Part shown: positions 7,657 to 18,611 of the stretch, piece after piece | How the letters are laid out: each line of letters opens with the position of its first letter | Numbering within the stretch: the stretch's first letter is position 1 | NCBI RefSeq assembly: GCF_004138285.1 | Contig: NZ_SCFN01000028.1 | Location: forward strand, 1 to 32,948 | Direction: 5' to 3' | Origin: Gottfriedia acidiceleris | Lineage (GTDB): Bacteria > Bacillota > Bacilli > Bacillales > Bacillaceae_G | Length of the DNA: 32,948 bases | The notes under the pieces: generated by a model | Told to the model about the DNA's origin: nothing | The model's input: only the letters and a program-made list of their open reading frames with translations | Databases searched by the model: none | Made by a program: the position numbers and the translations under genes

Positions 7657-7941
7657 TTAATTATTATCAGCTATAAATTGTTCAATCTCGAATTTTAGAA
7701 GCTCTGCACCTTTTTTACTTAACACAATTTTGCCATCAGCAACCTCAAGATTATTTTGAGAAATTTCTCCAGTCATCATACAAGTCATATTTGGTTCATA
7801 CTTTTTTAGGATAATTCGATCATCCTGAACAAATATTTCAAGTGTGTCTCTTTCAGTGATATTTAGTGTTCTTCTAAGTTCAATGGGAATTACTACACGG
7901 CCAAGCTCGTCTACCTTACGGACAATTCCTGTAGATTTCAT
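7657..7941 (-). CDS. abrB: Transition-state regulator AbrB
   Basis: DNA-binding repressor of stationary-phase, competence and biofilm genes during growth. The 94-residue protein has the N-terminal swapped-hairpin domain (MKSTGIVRKVDELGRVVIP to about residue 50), the Cys in NMTCMMTG at position 54, and a C-terminal multimerisation half. It is very close to B. subtilis AbrB through residue 55. The start at 7941 (minus strand) has AGGAGG 8 nt before it. It is the only minus-strand gene in the window. spoVG, a classic AbrB target with a sigma-H promoter, lies 11 kb away. Confidence 0.96.
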   Translation of the reverse strand: MKSTGIVRKVDELGRVVIPIELRRTLNITERDTLEIFVQDDRIILKKYEPNMTCMMTGEISQNNLEVADGKIVLSKKGAELLKFEIEQFIADNN

Positions 7942-10220
<2,279 letters not shown>

Positions 10221-10229
10221 TGTTACTAG

Positions 10230-10275
10230 GAAAAGTATTTCGTGTAAAAACTAACATGAAATGCTTTTCTTTTTT
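10230..10275 (+). terminator. Strong terminator after metS
   Basis: A 16-bp stem with two G-T wobbles (10230-10245 with 10254-10269) and an 8-nt loop is followed by six T. Confidence 0.92.
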
Positions 10276-10644
10276 AATTTGTTTTACTGAAATAATTGTT
10301 GCATTGTGCAGAAAATTGTAAAAATATCGTAAGAATCACAAATATGATAATAATTTGTTGATTTATGGCAGGTGTTAACAAGTTATTGTTAAAAAATGTC
10401 ATTATATGAAGAAAATATTACAGATTGATTACAATAGTAAACTAAAAAAATTATCTGAATTTGGTTATAAAAAGTAAGAAAGTCTTGATATGACATGGAA
10501 TTAATTTAAAACATCTTTAAAAATTTATTAGAAATTGCTTAATTTTGACCGTTTCTTTTTGTAACGGAATTGTTAACTGTGCGTTAGGTAAGAAATTTAA
10601 CGGTATGCTAGACTAAATCTCAGATGAGCAAAGGGGAAGTAAAA
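10276..10644 (+). other. Non-coding metS-tatD gap with weak promoter-like motifs
   Basis: No reading frame or RNA gene is visible. A short dyad TTAACA/TGTTAA (10375-10380, 10387-10392) lies near the middle. Towards tatD, TTGACC (10545-10550) lacks a good -10 at 17 nt. TGTAAC (10560-10565), 16 nt, then CGTTA (10582-10586) resembles an extracytoplasmic-function sigma promoter (TGAAAC...CGTC type), with mismatches. Either may drive tatD. Nothing here is certain. Confidence 0.35.
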
Positions 10645-11415
10645 ATGCTTTTTGATACACATGTACATTTAAATGCAGATCAATACAAGGAAGACCTTGA
10701 AGAAGTAATTAGTAGAGCTCTAGAAGCAGGAGTTGTTCATCAAGTAGTTGTTGGCTTTGATCGTCCAACAATTACGAAAGCTATGGAATTAATTGAGAAA
10801 TATGATTTTCTTTATGCAGCTATTGGCTGGCATCCAGTTGATGCAATTGACGCAACAGAGGAAGATTTTGAATGGATTAAGGAATTATCAAAACATCCTA
10901 AAGTAGTAGCAATTGGTGAAACTGGATTAGATTACTACTGGGATAAGTCACCAAAAGAAATCCAAAAAGAAGTATTTCGCAAACAAATTCAATTAGCAAA
11001 AGAATGCGGACTACCGATTGTCATTCACAATCGAGACGCAACAGAAGACATTGTAACTATTTTAAAAGAAGAAAATGCATCAGAAGTAGGTGGCATCATG
11101 CACTGCTTCGGCGGAAGTGTGGAAACTGCAATAGAATGTATTAAAATGAACTTCTATATTTCATTAGGAGGACCAGTTACATTTAAGAATGCAAAAAAAC
11201 CAAAAGAAGTAGCGACAGAAATTCCGTTAGAAAATCTATTAATCGAAACGGATTGTCCATACTTAACACCACATCCGTATAGAGGAAAAAGAAACGAACC
11301 TAGCTATGTATCACTTGTTGCTGAAGAAATTGCACGTTTAAAAAACATATCAGTTGAAGAAGTTCAAAAACGAACTTTCGAAAATGCGTGTAATATTTTT
11401 CAAATTAACAAATGA
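10645..11415 (+). CDS. tatD: TatD family metal-dependent hydrolase (YabD)
   Basis: A 256-residue TIM-barrel hydrolase of the TatD family; members are Mg-dependent deoxyribonucleases. Metal ligands are visible: D4, H6 and H8 in FDTHVHLN, the Glu of GETGLDYYW, the His of IVIHNRDA, the His in GGIMHCFGG and the Asp of LIETDCPYLTPHP. ATG 10645 is preferred over ATG 10624 because AAGGGGAAG (10631-10639) precedes it and the family starts with MLFDTH. A leader with several hairpins separates it from yabE, as in the metS-yabD-yabE order of B. subtilis. Confidence 0.93.
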   Translation: MLFDTHVHLNADQYKEDLEEVISRALEAGVVHQVVVGFDRPTITKAMELIEKYDFLYAAIGWHPVDAIDATEEDFEWIKELSKHPKVVAIGETGLDYYWDKSPKEIQKEVFRKQIQLAKECGLPIVIHNRDATEDIVTILKEENASEVGGIMHCFGGSVETAIECIKMNFYISLGGPVTFKNAKKPKEVATEIPLENLLIETDCPYLTPHPYRGKRNEPSYVSLVAEEIARLKNISVEEVQKRTFENACNIFQINK

Positions 11416-11420
11416 TCTCA

Positions 11421-11457
11421 TGAACTAGTACGAATACATAATATTCGTCACAGTTCA
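11421..11457 (+). repeat. Symmetric stem-loop after tatD
   Basis: TGAAC/GTTCA (11421-11425, 11453-11457) encloses a 4x4 internal loop and a perfect 7-bp stem ACGAATA/TATTCGT (11430-11436, 11442-11448) with a 5-nt loop. There is no T-run, so it is not a normal terminator. It could stabilise the tatD 3' end or be part of the yabE leader. Confidence 0.6.
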
Positions 11458-11462
11458 CGTAT

Positions 11463-11575
11463 GAAGAGTTGAAGAATTTGTCGAAAGAAAACTCTTCTAC
11501 TTCTAAATCTAGTAAACATACATTCAGTAGAGTAGAAGCACTAGTTAATAGGTTTGGAGCTAGTCAATCTTTTTT
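11463..11575 (+). promoter_or_regulatory. Candidate attenuator leader of yabE
   Basis: Two 8-bp helices compete for one segment: GAAGAGTT/AACTCTTC (11463-11470, 11490-11497) and CTTCTACT/AGTAGAAG (11494-11501, 11531-11538). Immediately downstream, ACTAGTT/AGCTAGT (11540-11546, 11558-11564) is followed by six T at 11570-11575, only 10 nt before the yabE ribosome binding site. This is the geometry of transcription attenuation. I recognise no known riboswitch core. The loop of the first helix contains TGTCGAA, possibly by chance. Confidence 0.45.
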
Positions 11576-11601
11576 CTCAGGCGAAAAGGAGGAGTAAAAT
11601 C

Positions 11602-12810
11602 GTGATAGACGCGAATAGGTTACTTTCTAGACTTGGGAGTAGTAAAAAACTAGCAGTACAACTTGCAGGAGCTTTAGTTTTCACTGGATCAGTAGGTACA
11701 GGAGCATATGAGGGACTTAAAGAACAAGTAACTCTTGAGGTAGACGGGAAGGAACAGGTTATTCAAACACATGCAAACACTGTGGCTGAATTATTAAAAG
11801 AACAAAATATTAATATTACGAATGCAGATGAAATATATCCGTCAGCCAAAACGAAAATATCAGATGATATGGATATTACGGTTCATTTAGCGAAACCTGT
11901 TAAACTTACGATCGATGGGCAAGAAAAAGTCATTATGACAACTGCTCAAACGGTAAAGGAATTATTAAAGGAACAAAATATTAAGATCAATCCTGATGAT
12001 GTTATAATGCCTGCACTGTCAACACCGTTAGAGGAAAATGGTAAGGTATCTTACGAAAAAGCATTTCCTATGGTATTAAATGACGGAGGAGTTTCTAAAA
12101 AAGTATTTGCAACTTCGACTACTGTCGCTGACTTTTTAGAAAAGCAGAACATTACATTAAACGAATTTGACCGAGTTGAACCAGGTGCCGGCGAAATGAT
12201 CAAACAAAATGATACAGTTCGAGTTATCCGTGTCGAAAAAGTCAACGATGTGGTGGAAGAGCCTGTAGATTTTAAAGAAAAAGAGCAAAAAGATTCTTCT
12301 ATGTATAAAGATGAATCTTCGGTCATTTCAGAAGGTGTAAAAGGACTTGTTAAACGTAACTTTGAACTGATTAAAGAAAATGGTAAAGTAGTTTCTAAAA
12401 CGCTAGTTGATGAAACTATATTAAAAGAACCAGTTGATCGAGTAGTTGCAGTCGGAACAAAGTCTGTACCAACATCAAGTGCATTAGTGAAATCTAGTGC
12501 GCCAAAATCAAGTAGTAAGGTAAAAGAAATGTATGTTGAAGCAACTGCATATTCACCTTATGATGCTGGGATGTCTGGTATAACAGCTTTAGGTATTAAT
12601 ATTCGTAAAAATCCTAACACGAAACTGATTGCAGTTGATCCAAAAGTTATTCCTTTAGGATCTAAAGTTTGGGTTGAAGGATATGGCGTTGCTATTGCTG
12701 GTGACACTGGTGGAGCAATTAAAGGCAGAAGGATCGATATTTTAATGCCTACAAAAGACGATTGTTTTGATTTTGGTCGTCGTACAGTAAAAATTCGTAT
12801 TATTAGTTAA
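11602..12810 (+). CDS. yabE: YabE, Rpf-like cell-wall protein with DUF348, G5 and 3D domains
   Basis: A 402-residue secreted or membrane-anchored wall protein, probably a muralytic (lytic transglycosylase-like) enzyme. A basic N-terminus and hydrophobic stretch (about 17-33) precede three DUF348 repeats (about 42-82, 99-140 and 155-196), a G5 domain (about 205-286), a Ser/Lys linker and a C-terminal 3D domain (about 310-400). The three Asp of the 3D domain are in AVDPKVIPLG (D346), GDTGG (D368) and RRIDI (D379). I chose GTG 11602 over TTG 11554: AAAGGAGG (11585-11592) precedes it and the T-run of the leader lies upstream. In B. subtilis yabE is controlled by an antisense RNA; I did not identify one here. 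Confidence 0.9.
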   Translation: MIDANRLLSRLGSSKKLAVQLAGALVFTGSVGTGAYEGLKEQVTLEVDGKEQVIQTHANTVAELLKEQNINITNADEIYPSAKTKISDDMDITVHLAKPVKLTIDGQEKVIMTTAQTVKELLKEQNIKINPDDVIMPALSTPLEENGKVSYEKAFPMVLNDGGVSKKVFATSTTVADFLEKQNITLNEFDRVEPGAGEMIKQNDTVRVIRVEKVNDVVEEPVDFKEKEQKDSSMYKDESSVISEGVKGLVKRNFELIKENGKVVSKTLVDETILKEPVDRVVAVGTKSVPTSSALVKSSAPKSSSKVKEMYVEATAYSPYDAGMSGITALGINIRKNPNTKLIAVDPKVIPLGSKVWVEGYGVAIAGDTGGAIKGRRIDILMPTKDDCFDFGRRTVKIRIIS

Positions 12811-12842
12811 TATTTTTAAAATAGATCGTTGATTGAGTGAAA

Positions 12843-12873
12843 GTAGAAGGATAAGTCCTTCTGCTTTTTTTTA
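12843..12873 (+). terminator. Terminator after yabE
   Basis: A 10-bp stem (12843-12852 with 12857-12866, one wobble) closed by a 4-nt loop is followed by eight T. Confidence 0.93.
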
Positions 12874-12912
12874 TACTATTTTTAAGAGAGTATGAAGTTT
12901 TATTATCCATAT

Positions 12913-12918
12913 GGTATG
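12913..12918 (+). promoter_or_regulatory. Possible extended -10 promoter of rnmV-ksgA
   Basis: TATGAT preceded by TGG forms an extended -10 just after the yabE terminator, about 30 nt before the rnmV start. I see no good -35. The position fits, as the operon needs a promoter here. Confidence 0.4.
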
Positions 12919-12950
12919 ATTACATATACTTGTATTGGTTGGAGGAACAA

Positions 12951-14380
<1,430 letters not shown>

Positions 14381-14381
14381 C

Positions 14382-14432
14382 AAAAAGATGATTATAAGCT
14401 AATTTACCAACTAGTTTGTAATCATCTTTTTT
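14382..14432 (+). terminator. Terminator after ksgA
   Basis: A long stem AAAAAGATGATTA/TAATCATCTTTTT (about 14382-14394 with 14419-14431) ends in a T-run. The A-rich 5' arm may make it bidirectional. Confidence 0.85.
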
Positions 14433-14489
14433 ATTCAATGCCTTATTTTAGTTCTGATGCCCTACAAAAGTTCAATAAACCTTCTTTTC

Positions 14490-14517
14490 ACCCTTTTTTT
14501 TGTCCATACATAATCTA
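14490..14517 (+). promoter_or_regulatory. Sigma-K-type promoter of yabG
   Basis: AC (14490-14491), a 17-nt spacer and CATAATCTA (14509-14517) match the sigma-K pattern AC-N16/17-CATANNNTA. The start codon of yabG is about 53 nt downstream. B. subtilis yabG is transcribed by sigma-K in the mother cell, which agrees. Confidence 0.65.
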
Positions 14518-14569
14518 AAAAAAGAGAGCGAACTCGTAGTGTACTTAAGCAATTTTGGAGGGAAGGCAT

Positions 14570-15448
14570 GTGAATATTAATGTAGGGGATATAGTAGAAA
14601 GAGCATCTTATAAATATGACCTAGTTTTTCGAGTAGTGGAGGTAAAACAAATCGGGGATGAAGTCATTGCTGTTTTATATGGTGACGATTTTCGTTTAAT
14701 TGCTGATGCGCCTTTATCCGACCTGCGAGTAATCATTGAATCAGAGTATCGTGAAAAAGGTAAAAGATCGTCTGTTCAAATTGAGGAAAACTACAAACTA
14801 TTTAAAAGAGAAGCCATGGAGCAAAAAGAAAAAAGAAGATTTCAAGCAACAAATGGTTTTAGAACAGATGTAAATCTTTTTCAAATACCAGGTCGGGTTC
14901 TTCACATCGATGGAGATCCAATTTATTTAAAAAAATGTCTTGAAATGTATAATAAGATGGGTGTCCCCGTAGAGGGAATCTATTGTAAGGAAACAGAATT
15001 ACCAACAAAAATTGGTTATTATTTAGATCATTATCGTCCCGATATACTAGTTATAACTGGTCATGATGCATACACAAAGGCAAAAGGGGTCGTTACCGAT
15101 TTAGAAGCTTACAGACATTCAAGATATTTTGTCGATGCTGTAAAAGAAGCGCGAAAAAAGGTTCCATCTTTAGACCATCTTGTAATTTTTGCTGGGGCAT
15201 GTCAATCTCACTTTGAAGCGATTATACGTGCAGGAGCAAACTTTGCAAGCTCACCAACTAGGGTAAACATACATGCATTAGATCCCGTTTATGTAGTTGG
15301 GAAGATAAGCTTCACATCATTTATGGATCGAGTAAATGTTTATGAAGTCGTTCGTAATACAATTACAGGTGAAAAAGGACTAGGCGGAGTAGAAACAAAA
15401 GGAATTTTAAGAACAGGGCTACCTTTCCAATCAATGGAAGAGGAGTAA
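14570..15448 (+). CDS. yabG: Sporulation coat-processing protease YabG
   Basis: Peptidase family U57 protein (292 residues) made late in the mother cell; in B. subtilis it trims coat proteins such as SpoIVA, SafA and YeeK. A His in VITGHDAYT (residue 165) and a Cys in FAGACQSHF (residue 211) sit 46 residues apart, the same separation I recall for the catalytic H172 and C218 of the B. subtilis enzyme. I chose GTG 14570 over TTG 14555 because TTGGAGGG (14555-14562) is the binding site. Upstream is a sigma-K-like promoter and downstream a strong terminator, so it is monocistronic. Confidence 0.94.
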   Translation: MNINVGDIVERASYKYDLVFRVVEVKQIGDEVIAVLYGDDFRLIADAPLSDLRVIIESEYREKGKRSSVQIEENYKLFKREAMEQKEKRRFQATNGFRTDVNLFQIPGRVLHIDGDPIYLKKCLEMYNKMGVPVEGIYCKETELPTKIGYYLDHYRPDILVITGHDAYTKAKGVVTDLEAYRHSRYFVDAVKEARKKVPSLDHLVIFAGACQSHFEAIIRAGANFASSPTRVNIHALDPVYVVGKISFTSFMDRVNVYEVVRNTITGEKGLGGVETKGILRTGLPFQSMEEE

Positions 15449-15451
15449 GGA

Positions 15452-15501
15452 AAAGATTTTCTACATTAACGAGAGAGATCGTTTGTAGAAAATCTTTTTT
15501 T
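15452..15501 (+). terminator. Strong terminator after yabG
   Basis: A 14-bp stem (15452-15465 with 15484-15497) with an inner AACGA/TCGTT pairing ends in seven T. Confidence 0.95.
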
Positions 15502-15560
15502 ATTTTCATACATAAATTTTCTGATTTTCACAAATAATAATCGGGTGTTGTAAAAAAATA

Positions 15561-15590
15561 TTGACAGGTAACCAGTATCGTTGGTATAAT
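15561..15590 (+). promoter_or_regulatory. veg upstream promoter (sigma-A)
   Basis: A perfect TTGACA (15561-15566) and perfect TATAAT (15585-15590) at 18 nt, with an extended TGG before the -10. This is among the best promoter matches in the window. Confidence 0.85.
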
Positions 15591-15601
15591 TTTATCTTTT
15601 T

Positions 15602-15630
15602 TTGACTTAGTTTACATAAGATGGTATACT
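15602..15630 (+). promoter_or_regulatory. veg downstream promoter (sigma-A)
   Basis: TTGACT (15602-15607), a 17-nt spacer and TATACT (15625-15630), again with TGG before the -10. It lies 41 nt after the first promoter and 23 nt before the start codon of veg. Confidence 0.8.
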
Positions 15631-15652
15631 TGTCATAGTGAGGTGGTATGAA

Positions 15653-15922
15653 ATGGCAAAAAAATTATCTGAAATAAAGGATACTTTAGATAGTCATGTT
15701 GGACAACGACTTACATTGAAAGCAAACAGCGGACGTAGAAAGACTGTGGAACGTTCCGGTGTATTAGCAGAAACATATCCATCCATATTCGTAGTACAAT
15801 TAGATCAAGAAGAGAACGCATTTGAACGCTTATCTTTTAGTTATGCAGATATTTTAACAGAAACAGTTGAATTGTTTTTCTGTGATGACCATACAAGTGG
15901 ACTGATGGCGAATGGGCAGTAG
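15653..15922 (+). CDS. veg: Veg protein
   Basis: An 89-residue protein of the Veg family (about 86 residues in B. subtilis), abundant in growing cells and reported to promote biofilm matrix expression; its mechanism is not clear. The conserved core is [20 protein letters not shown], then [24 protein letters not shown] 15653 is preferred to GTG 15638 because GAGGTGG lies just upstream of it. Two tandem sigma-A promoters precede it. The stop codon TAG (15920-15922) lies inside the 5' arm of its own terminator. Confidence 0.95.
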   Translation: MAKKLSEIKDTLDSHVGQRLTLKANSGRRKTVERSGVLAETYPSIFVVQLDQEENAFERLSFSYADILTETVELFFCDDHTSGLMANGQ

Positions 15923-15947
15923 AATTTTCTACTGTCCCTTTTCTTTT
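15914..15947 (+). terminator. Terminator after veg, overlapping the stop codon
   Basis: A 10-bp stem with one bulged T (15914-15923 with 15928-15938) closed by a 4-nt loop is followed by a T-rich run. The last codon and stop of veg lie in the 5' arm. Confidence 0.85.
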
Positions 15948-15953
15948 TATTAT

Positions 15954-15983
15954 TCATGAAATTAAACAGATTTACACATACTA
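15954..15983 (+). promoter_or_regulatory. Sigma-G-type promoter of sspF
   Basis: TCATG (15954-15958, 4 of 5 to GMATR), 18 nt, and CATACTA (15977-15983, full match to CATRMTA). SspF-type SASP genes are sigma-G dependent in the forespore, so both sequence and role agree. Confidence 0.6.
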
Positions 15984-16017
15984 AAAATGTCGAAGTGGAA
16001 AAAGGGGGTTGCTTTTT

Positions 16018-16200
16018 TTGGGTAGAAGAAAAAGAGGTATTATGTCACAGAGCTTTAAAGAGGAACTTGCAAAAGATCTTGGTTTCTATGACGTCGTTCA
16101 AAAAGAAGGCTGGGGAGGCATTCGAGCGAAGGATGCCGGCAACATGGTTAAAAGAGCAATCGAATTAGCTGAGTTACAATTATCTAATAAGCAACAATAA
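16018..16200 (+). CDS. sspF: Small acid-soluble spore protein SspF, alpha/beta type
   Basis: A 60-residue alpha/beta-type SASP that coats and protects spore DNA and is degraded by Gpr at germination. The core [20 protein letters not shown] and the conserved [16 protein letters not shown] are present. I assign TTG 16018, giving [11 protein letters not shown], since the B. subtilis protein begins MGRRRGVMS and AAAGGGGG (16001-16008) is well spaced; a start at the internal ATG (16042) would have no binding site. An overlapping 70-codon frame is a shadow. A terminator follows. Confidence 0.93.
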   Translation: MGRRKRGIMSQSFKEELAKDLGFYDVVQKEGWGGIRAKDAGNMVKRAIELAELQLSNKQQ

Positions 16201-16214
16201 ACAATCTTCACTTC

Positions 16215-16265
16215 GACAAACGAATTTGTCTACACATCAAACCGAAGCAAATTGCTTCGGTTTTT
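16215..16265 (+). terminator. Double hairpin terminator after sspF
   Basis: A first hairpin GACAAA-CGAA-TTTGTC (16215-16230) precedes the terminator proper, an 8-bp stem ACCGAAGC/GCTTCGGT (16241-16248, 16254-16261) followed by T. Confidence 0.88.
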
Positions 16266-16338
16266 GTGAATCTTCATAAAGAAAATTTACTGTTCTAGCT
16301 CACTTTCATTGGGGTACATTTTTCTTATGAGTTAATTA

Positions 16339-16347
16339 TGATACAAT
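16339..16347 (+). promoter_or_regulatory. Possible extended -10 promoter of ispE
   Basis: TGATACAAT combines an extended TGN and a TACAAT -10, 37 nt before the ispE start. No good -35 is seen. Confidence 0.45.
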
Positions 16348-16383
16348 AGCAAAAAAGTAAGTGTTCATAAGAAGGTGAGAATA

Positions 16384-17253
16384 GTGAAATTAATGGTGAA
16401 GGCTCCTGCGAAAATAAATCTTTCATTAGACGTAGTAGGGAAAAGAAGCGACGGTTATCATGATGTAAAAATGATCATGACAACAATCGATTTAGCCGAT
16501 CGAATTGAATTAGAGCTTATTCAAGAAGATAAGATTGTAGTTACATCACATAATCGTTACGTACCAGATGATCAACGCAATTTAGCTTATCAGGCTGCGA
16601 TGCTACTCAAAGAAATGTTCGGAGTTAAATTAGGAGCGCATATTTTTATTACAAAAAATATTCCTGTAGCTGCTGGTTTAGCCGGAGGTAGTTCAGATGC
16701 TGCGGCAGTACTAAGAGGTCTAAATAAGCTTTGGAATTTAAATTGTTCGTTAGATGAATTAGCGGTAATTGGTTCTAAAATCGGGTCGGACGTATCATTT
16801 TGTGTTTATGGCGGAACAGCTATAGCTACAGGGCGTGGTGAAAAGATTGAACATATCGATACACCGCCACCTTGTTGGGTGATTTTAGCGAAACCAACAC
16901 AGGGCGTTTCAACAGCAACTGTTTATCAAAAGCTTAAATTAGATAATATTCAACATCCTGATGTAGATCGTATGGTTAATGCCATTTCGAATAAAAATTA
17001 CGACGATATTTGTCTGTCATTAGGAAATGTATTAGAAACAGTTACATTGCAATTACACCCTGAGGTTGCAATGATTAAGGATCAAATGAAACGTTTTGGT
17101 GCTGATGCCGTTTTAATGAGCGGAAGTGGTCCTACAGTATTCGGATTAGTTCGCCATGATTCTAGGATGAATCGTGTTTATAACGGACTAAAGGGTTTCT
17201 GTGATCAAGTATACGCCGTTCGGATGTTAGGCGAAAGGGAAAAACTTGATTAA
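16384..17253 (+). CDS. ispE: 4-(cytidine-5'-diphospho)-2-C-methyl-D-erythritol kinase IspE
   Basis: GHMP-family kinase of the non-mevalonate (MEP) isoprenoid pathway: it phosphorylates CDP-methylerythritol. The 289-residue protein has the catalytic Lys in [11 protein letters not shown] (K10), the ATP-binding [13 protein letters not shown] at 94-106, the Asp in [11 protein letters not shown] and the C-terminal [11 protein letters not shown] prefer GTG 16384 because GTG 16375 overlaps the AAGGTGAG binding site (16372-16379); ATG 16393 is a less likely alternative. purR follows after 53 nt that contain a striking dyad. Confidence 0.95.
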   Translation: MKLMVKAPAKINLSLDVVGKRSDGYHDVKMIMTTIDLADRIELELIQEDKIVVTSHNRYVPDDQRNLAYQAAMLLKEMFGVKLGAHIFITKNIPVAAGLAGGSSDAAAVLRGLNKLWNLNCSLDELAVIGSKIGSDVSFCVYGGTAIATGRGEKIEHIDTPPPCWVILAKPTQGVSTATVYQKLKLDNIQHPDVDRMVNAISNKNYDDICLSLGNVLETVTLQLHPEVAMIKDQMKRFGADAVLMSGSGPTVFGLVRHDSRMNRVYNGLKGFCDQVYAVRMLGEREKLD

Positions 17254-17255
17254 AA

Positions 17256-17291
17256 ACGAATATTATTATAAAATTTTTATAAAATATTCGT
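17256..17291. promoter_or_regulatory. Near-perfect 36-bp dyad between ispE and purR (possible PurBox-like operator)
   Basis: ACGAATATT/AATATTCGT (17256-17264, 17283-17291) are perfect 9-bp arms, and inside are 8-bp arms TTATAAAA/TTTTATAA (17266-17273, 17275-17282) with one bulged A and a one-base centre. The outer arms hold convergent CGAA motifs, the core of PurR PurBoxes (AWWWCCGAACWWT as I recall; 11 of 13 on one strand, 10 on the other). It could instead be an AT-rich terminator, but no T-run follows. Confidence 0.45.
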
Positions 17292-17306
17292 GATTTGAGG
17301 TGCTGC

Positions 17307-18149
17307 ATGAAAATTAGAAGAAGCTCTCGTCTTGTAGGTATGACACACTATTTGTTGCATCATCCACAACAATTAGTATCATTAACATTTTTTGCTGATT
17401 TATATGCGTCTGCTAAATCATCAGTAAGTGAAGATTTAGGTATTATTAAGCAGACGTTCGAACAGCAAGGAATTGGGACACTATTGACTGTGCCAGGAGC
17501 AGCTGGTGGTGTAAAGTATATTCCTAGTATTAGTAATCAAGAAGTAAATACAGTAATTGATGAATTATGTGATTTACTTCAAAAACCAGACCGAGTGTTG
17601 CCCGGCGGATACTTATATATGACTGATATATTAAGCAATCCTAACTATGTTAATAGTGTAGGCCGTATGTTTGCATCTATATTCAGTAATCAAAAAATAG
17701 ATATCGTTATGACAATTGCAACGAAAGGAATTCCTTTAGCGTATGCTGTTGCAAACTTTTTAAATGTACCAGTTGTAATTGTTCGTCAAGATAACAAGGT
17801 TACGGAAGGATCAACAGTAAGTATTAACTACGTATCTGGTTCTTCAAAACGTATACAAACAATGTCATTGGCAAAAAGAAGCATCGAGGCAGGTTCAAAT
17901 GTTTTAATTATCGATGATTTCATGAAAGCTGGTGGAACTATTACTGGTATGAAAAATTTACTTAAGGAATTTCAGGCAAATGTTGCAGGAATTGGTGTAT
18001 TGGTTGAGGCTGTAAATATTGAAGAAAGATTAGTTGAAGATTATATATCACTTGTAAAGTTATCTGAGGTAAATGAAAGAGAACAGCTTATTCGAGTTGA
18101 AAGAGGCAATTTCCAAGAAGAATCATTTATTAAAACTGAGAGCTTATAG
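17307..18149 (+). CDS. purR: Purine operon repressor PurR
   Basis: Represses purine biosynthesis and salvage genes by binding DNA, and is released by PRPP. The 280 residues comprise an N-terminal winged-helix domain (about 1-74) and a phosphoribosyltransferase-like domain with the PRPP loop VLIIDDFMKAGGT (D203, D204) and TIATKGIPLAYAVAN. ATG 17307 is preferred over the upstream TTG/ATG frame extension because GAGGTG (17297-17302) precedes it. In B. subtilis purR is autoregulated; the dyad just upstream would suit this. ridA follows after 51 nt, probably in the same transcript. Confidence 0.95.
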   Translation: MKIRRSSRLVGMTHYLLHHPQQLVSLTFFADLYASAKSSVSEDLGIIKQTFEQQGIGTLLTVPGAAGGVKYIPSISNQEVNTVIDELCDLLQKPDRVLPGGYLYMTDILSNPNYVNSVGRMFASIFSNQKIDIVMTIATKGIPLAYAVANFLNVPVVIVRQDNKVTEGSTVSINYVSGSSKRIQTMSLAKRSIEAGSNVLIIDDFMKAGGTITGMKNLLKEFQANVAGIGVLVEAVNIEERLVEDYISLVKLSEVNEREQLIRVERGNFQEESFIKTESL

Positions 18150-18200
18150 TCGTTAGATAGATAAGCTACTTGTATATAATGAAGAAGGGGAAGATACATA

Positions 18201-18572
18201 ATGCAATTAATTCATACTGAACATGCACCTAAAGCAATTGGACCATATTCTCAAGCTATAATCGCTAATGGATTATTATACACTTCTGGACAAATTCCGT
18301 TAACTGTAGAAGGAAATATTGTAGAAGGTGGAATTGAGGAACAAACAAAGCAAGTATTTGCAAACCTTAAGGCGGTTCTAGAAGAAGCTGGAACAGACTT
18401 ATCAAAAGTTATTAAAACAACTGTATTTTTAAAAGATTTAACAACTTTTGTTGATTTTAATGCTATTTATGAAGAGTTTTTCAATGGACACAAACCTGCA
18501 AGAAGCTGTGTGGAAGTTGCAAGACTACCTAAGGACGTATTAGTTGAGATTGAGTGTATCGCAGTTGTTTAA
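18201..18572 (+). CDS. ridA: RidA family protein (YabJ)
   Basis: A 123-residue reactive enamine/imine deaminase of the RidA/YjgF/YabJ family, which removes damaging intermediates made by PLP enzymes. Conserved features are [18 protein letters not shown], the Arg of [12 protein letters not shown] and the C-terminal VEIECIAV. The gene lies between purR and spoVG, as in B. subtilis, where YabJ is linked to purine gene control. AAGGGGAAG precedes the ATG. A terminator separates it from spoVG. Confidence 0.95.
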   Translation: MQLIHTEHAPKAIGPYSQAIIANGLLYTSGQIPLTVEGNIVEGGIEEQTKQVFANLKAVLEEAGTDLSKVIKTTVFLKDLTTFVDFNAIYEEFFNGHKPARSCVEVARLPKDVLVEIECIAVV

Positions 18573-18611
18573 AACAATCAGACTGTAAATAAATTTATTT
18601 GTGAAGATTTT

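Noticed and set aside
11479-11485. Perfect TGTCGAA (Spo0A box core) before yabE, and others at 924-930, 15988-15994 and in reverse near 16214
   Set aside because: A 7-base word of this composition is expected a few times by chance in 33 kb of both strands, and copies also occur inside coding regions. None is placed convincingly relative to a promoter.
11416-11601. A c-di-AMP (ydaO-type) riboswitch before the wall enzyme gene yabE
   Set aside because: Such switches precede some wall hydrolase genes, but the conserved core sequences I recall are not present here.
15956-16168. A 70-codon + strand frame overlapping sspF
   Set aside because: It is in another frame from sspF, has no ribosome binding site and no recognisable protein features; sspF fully explains the region.
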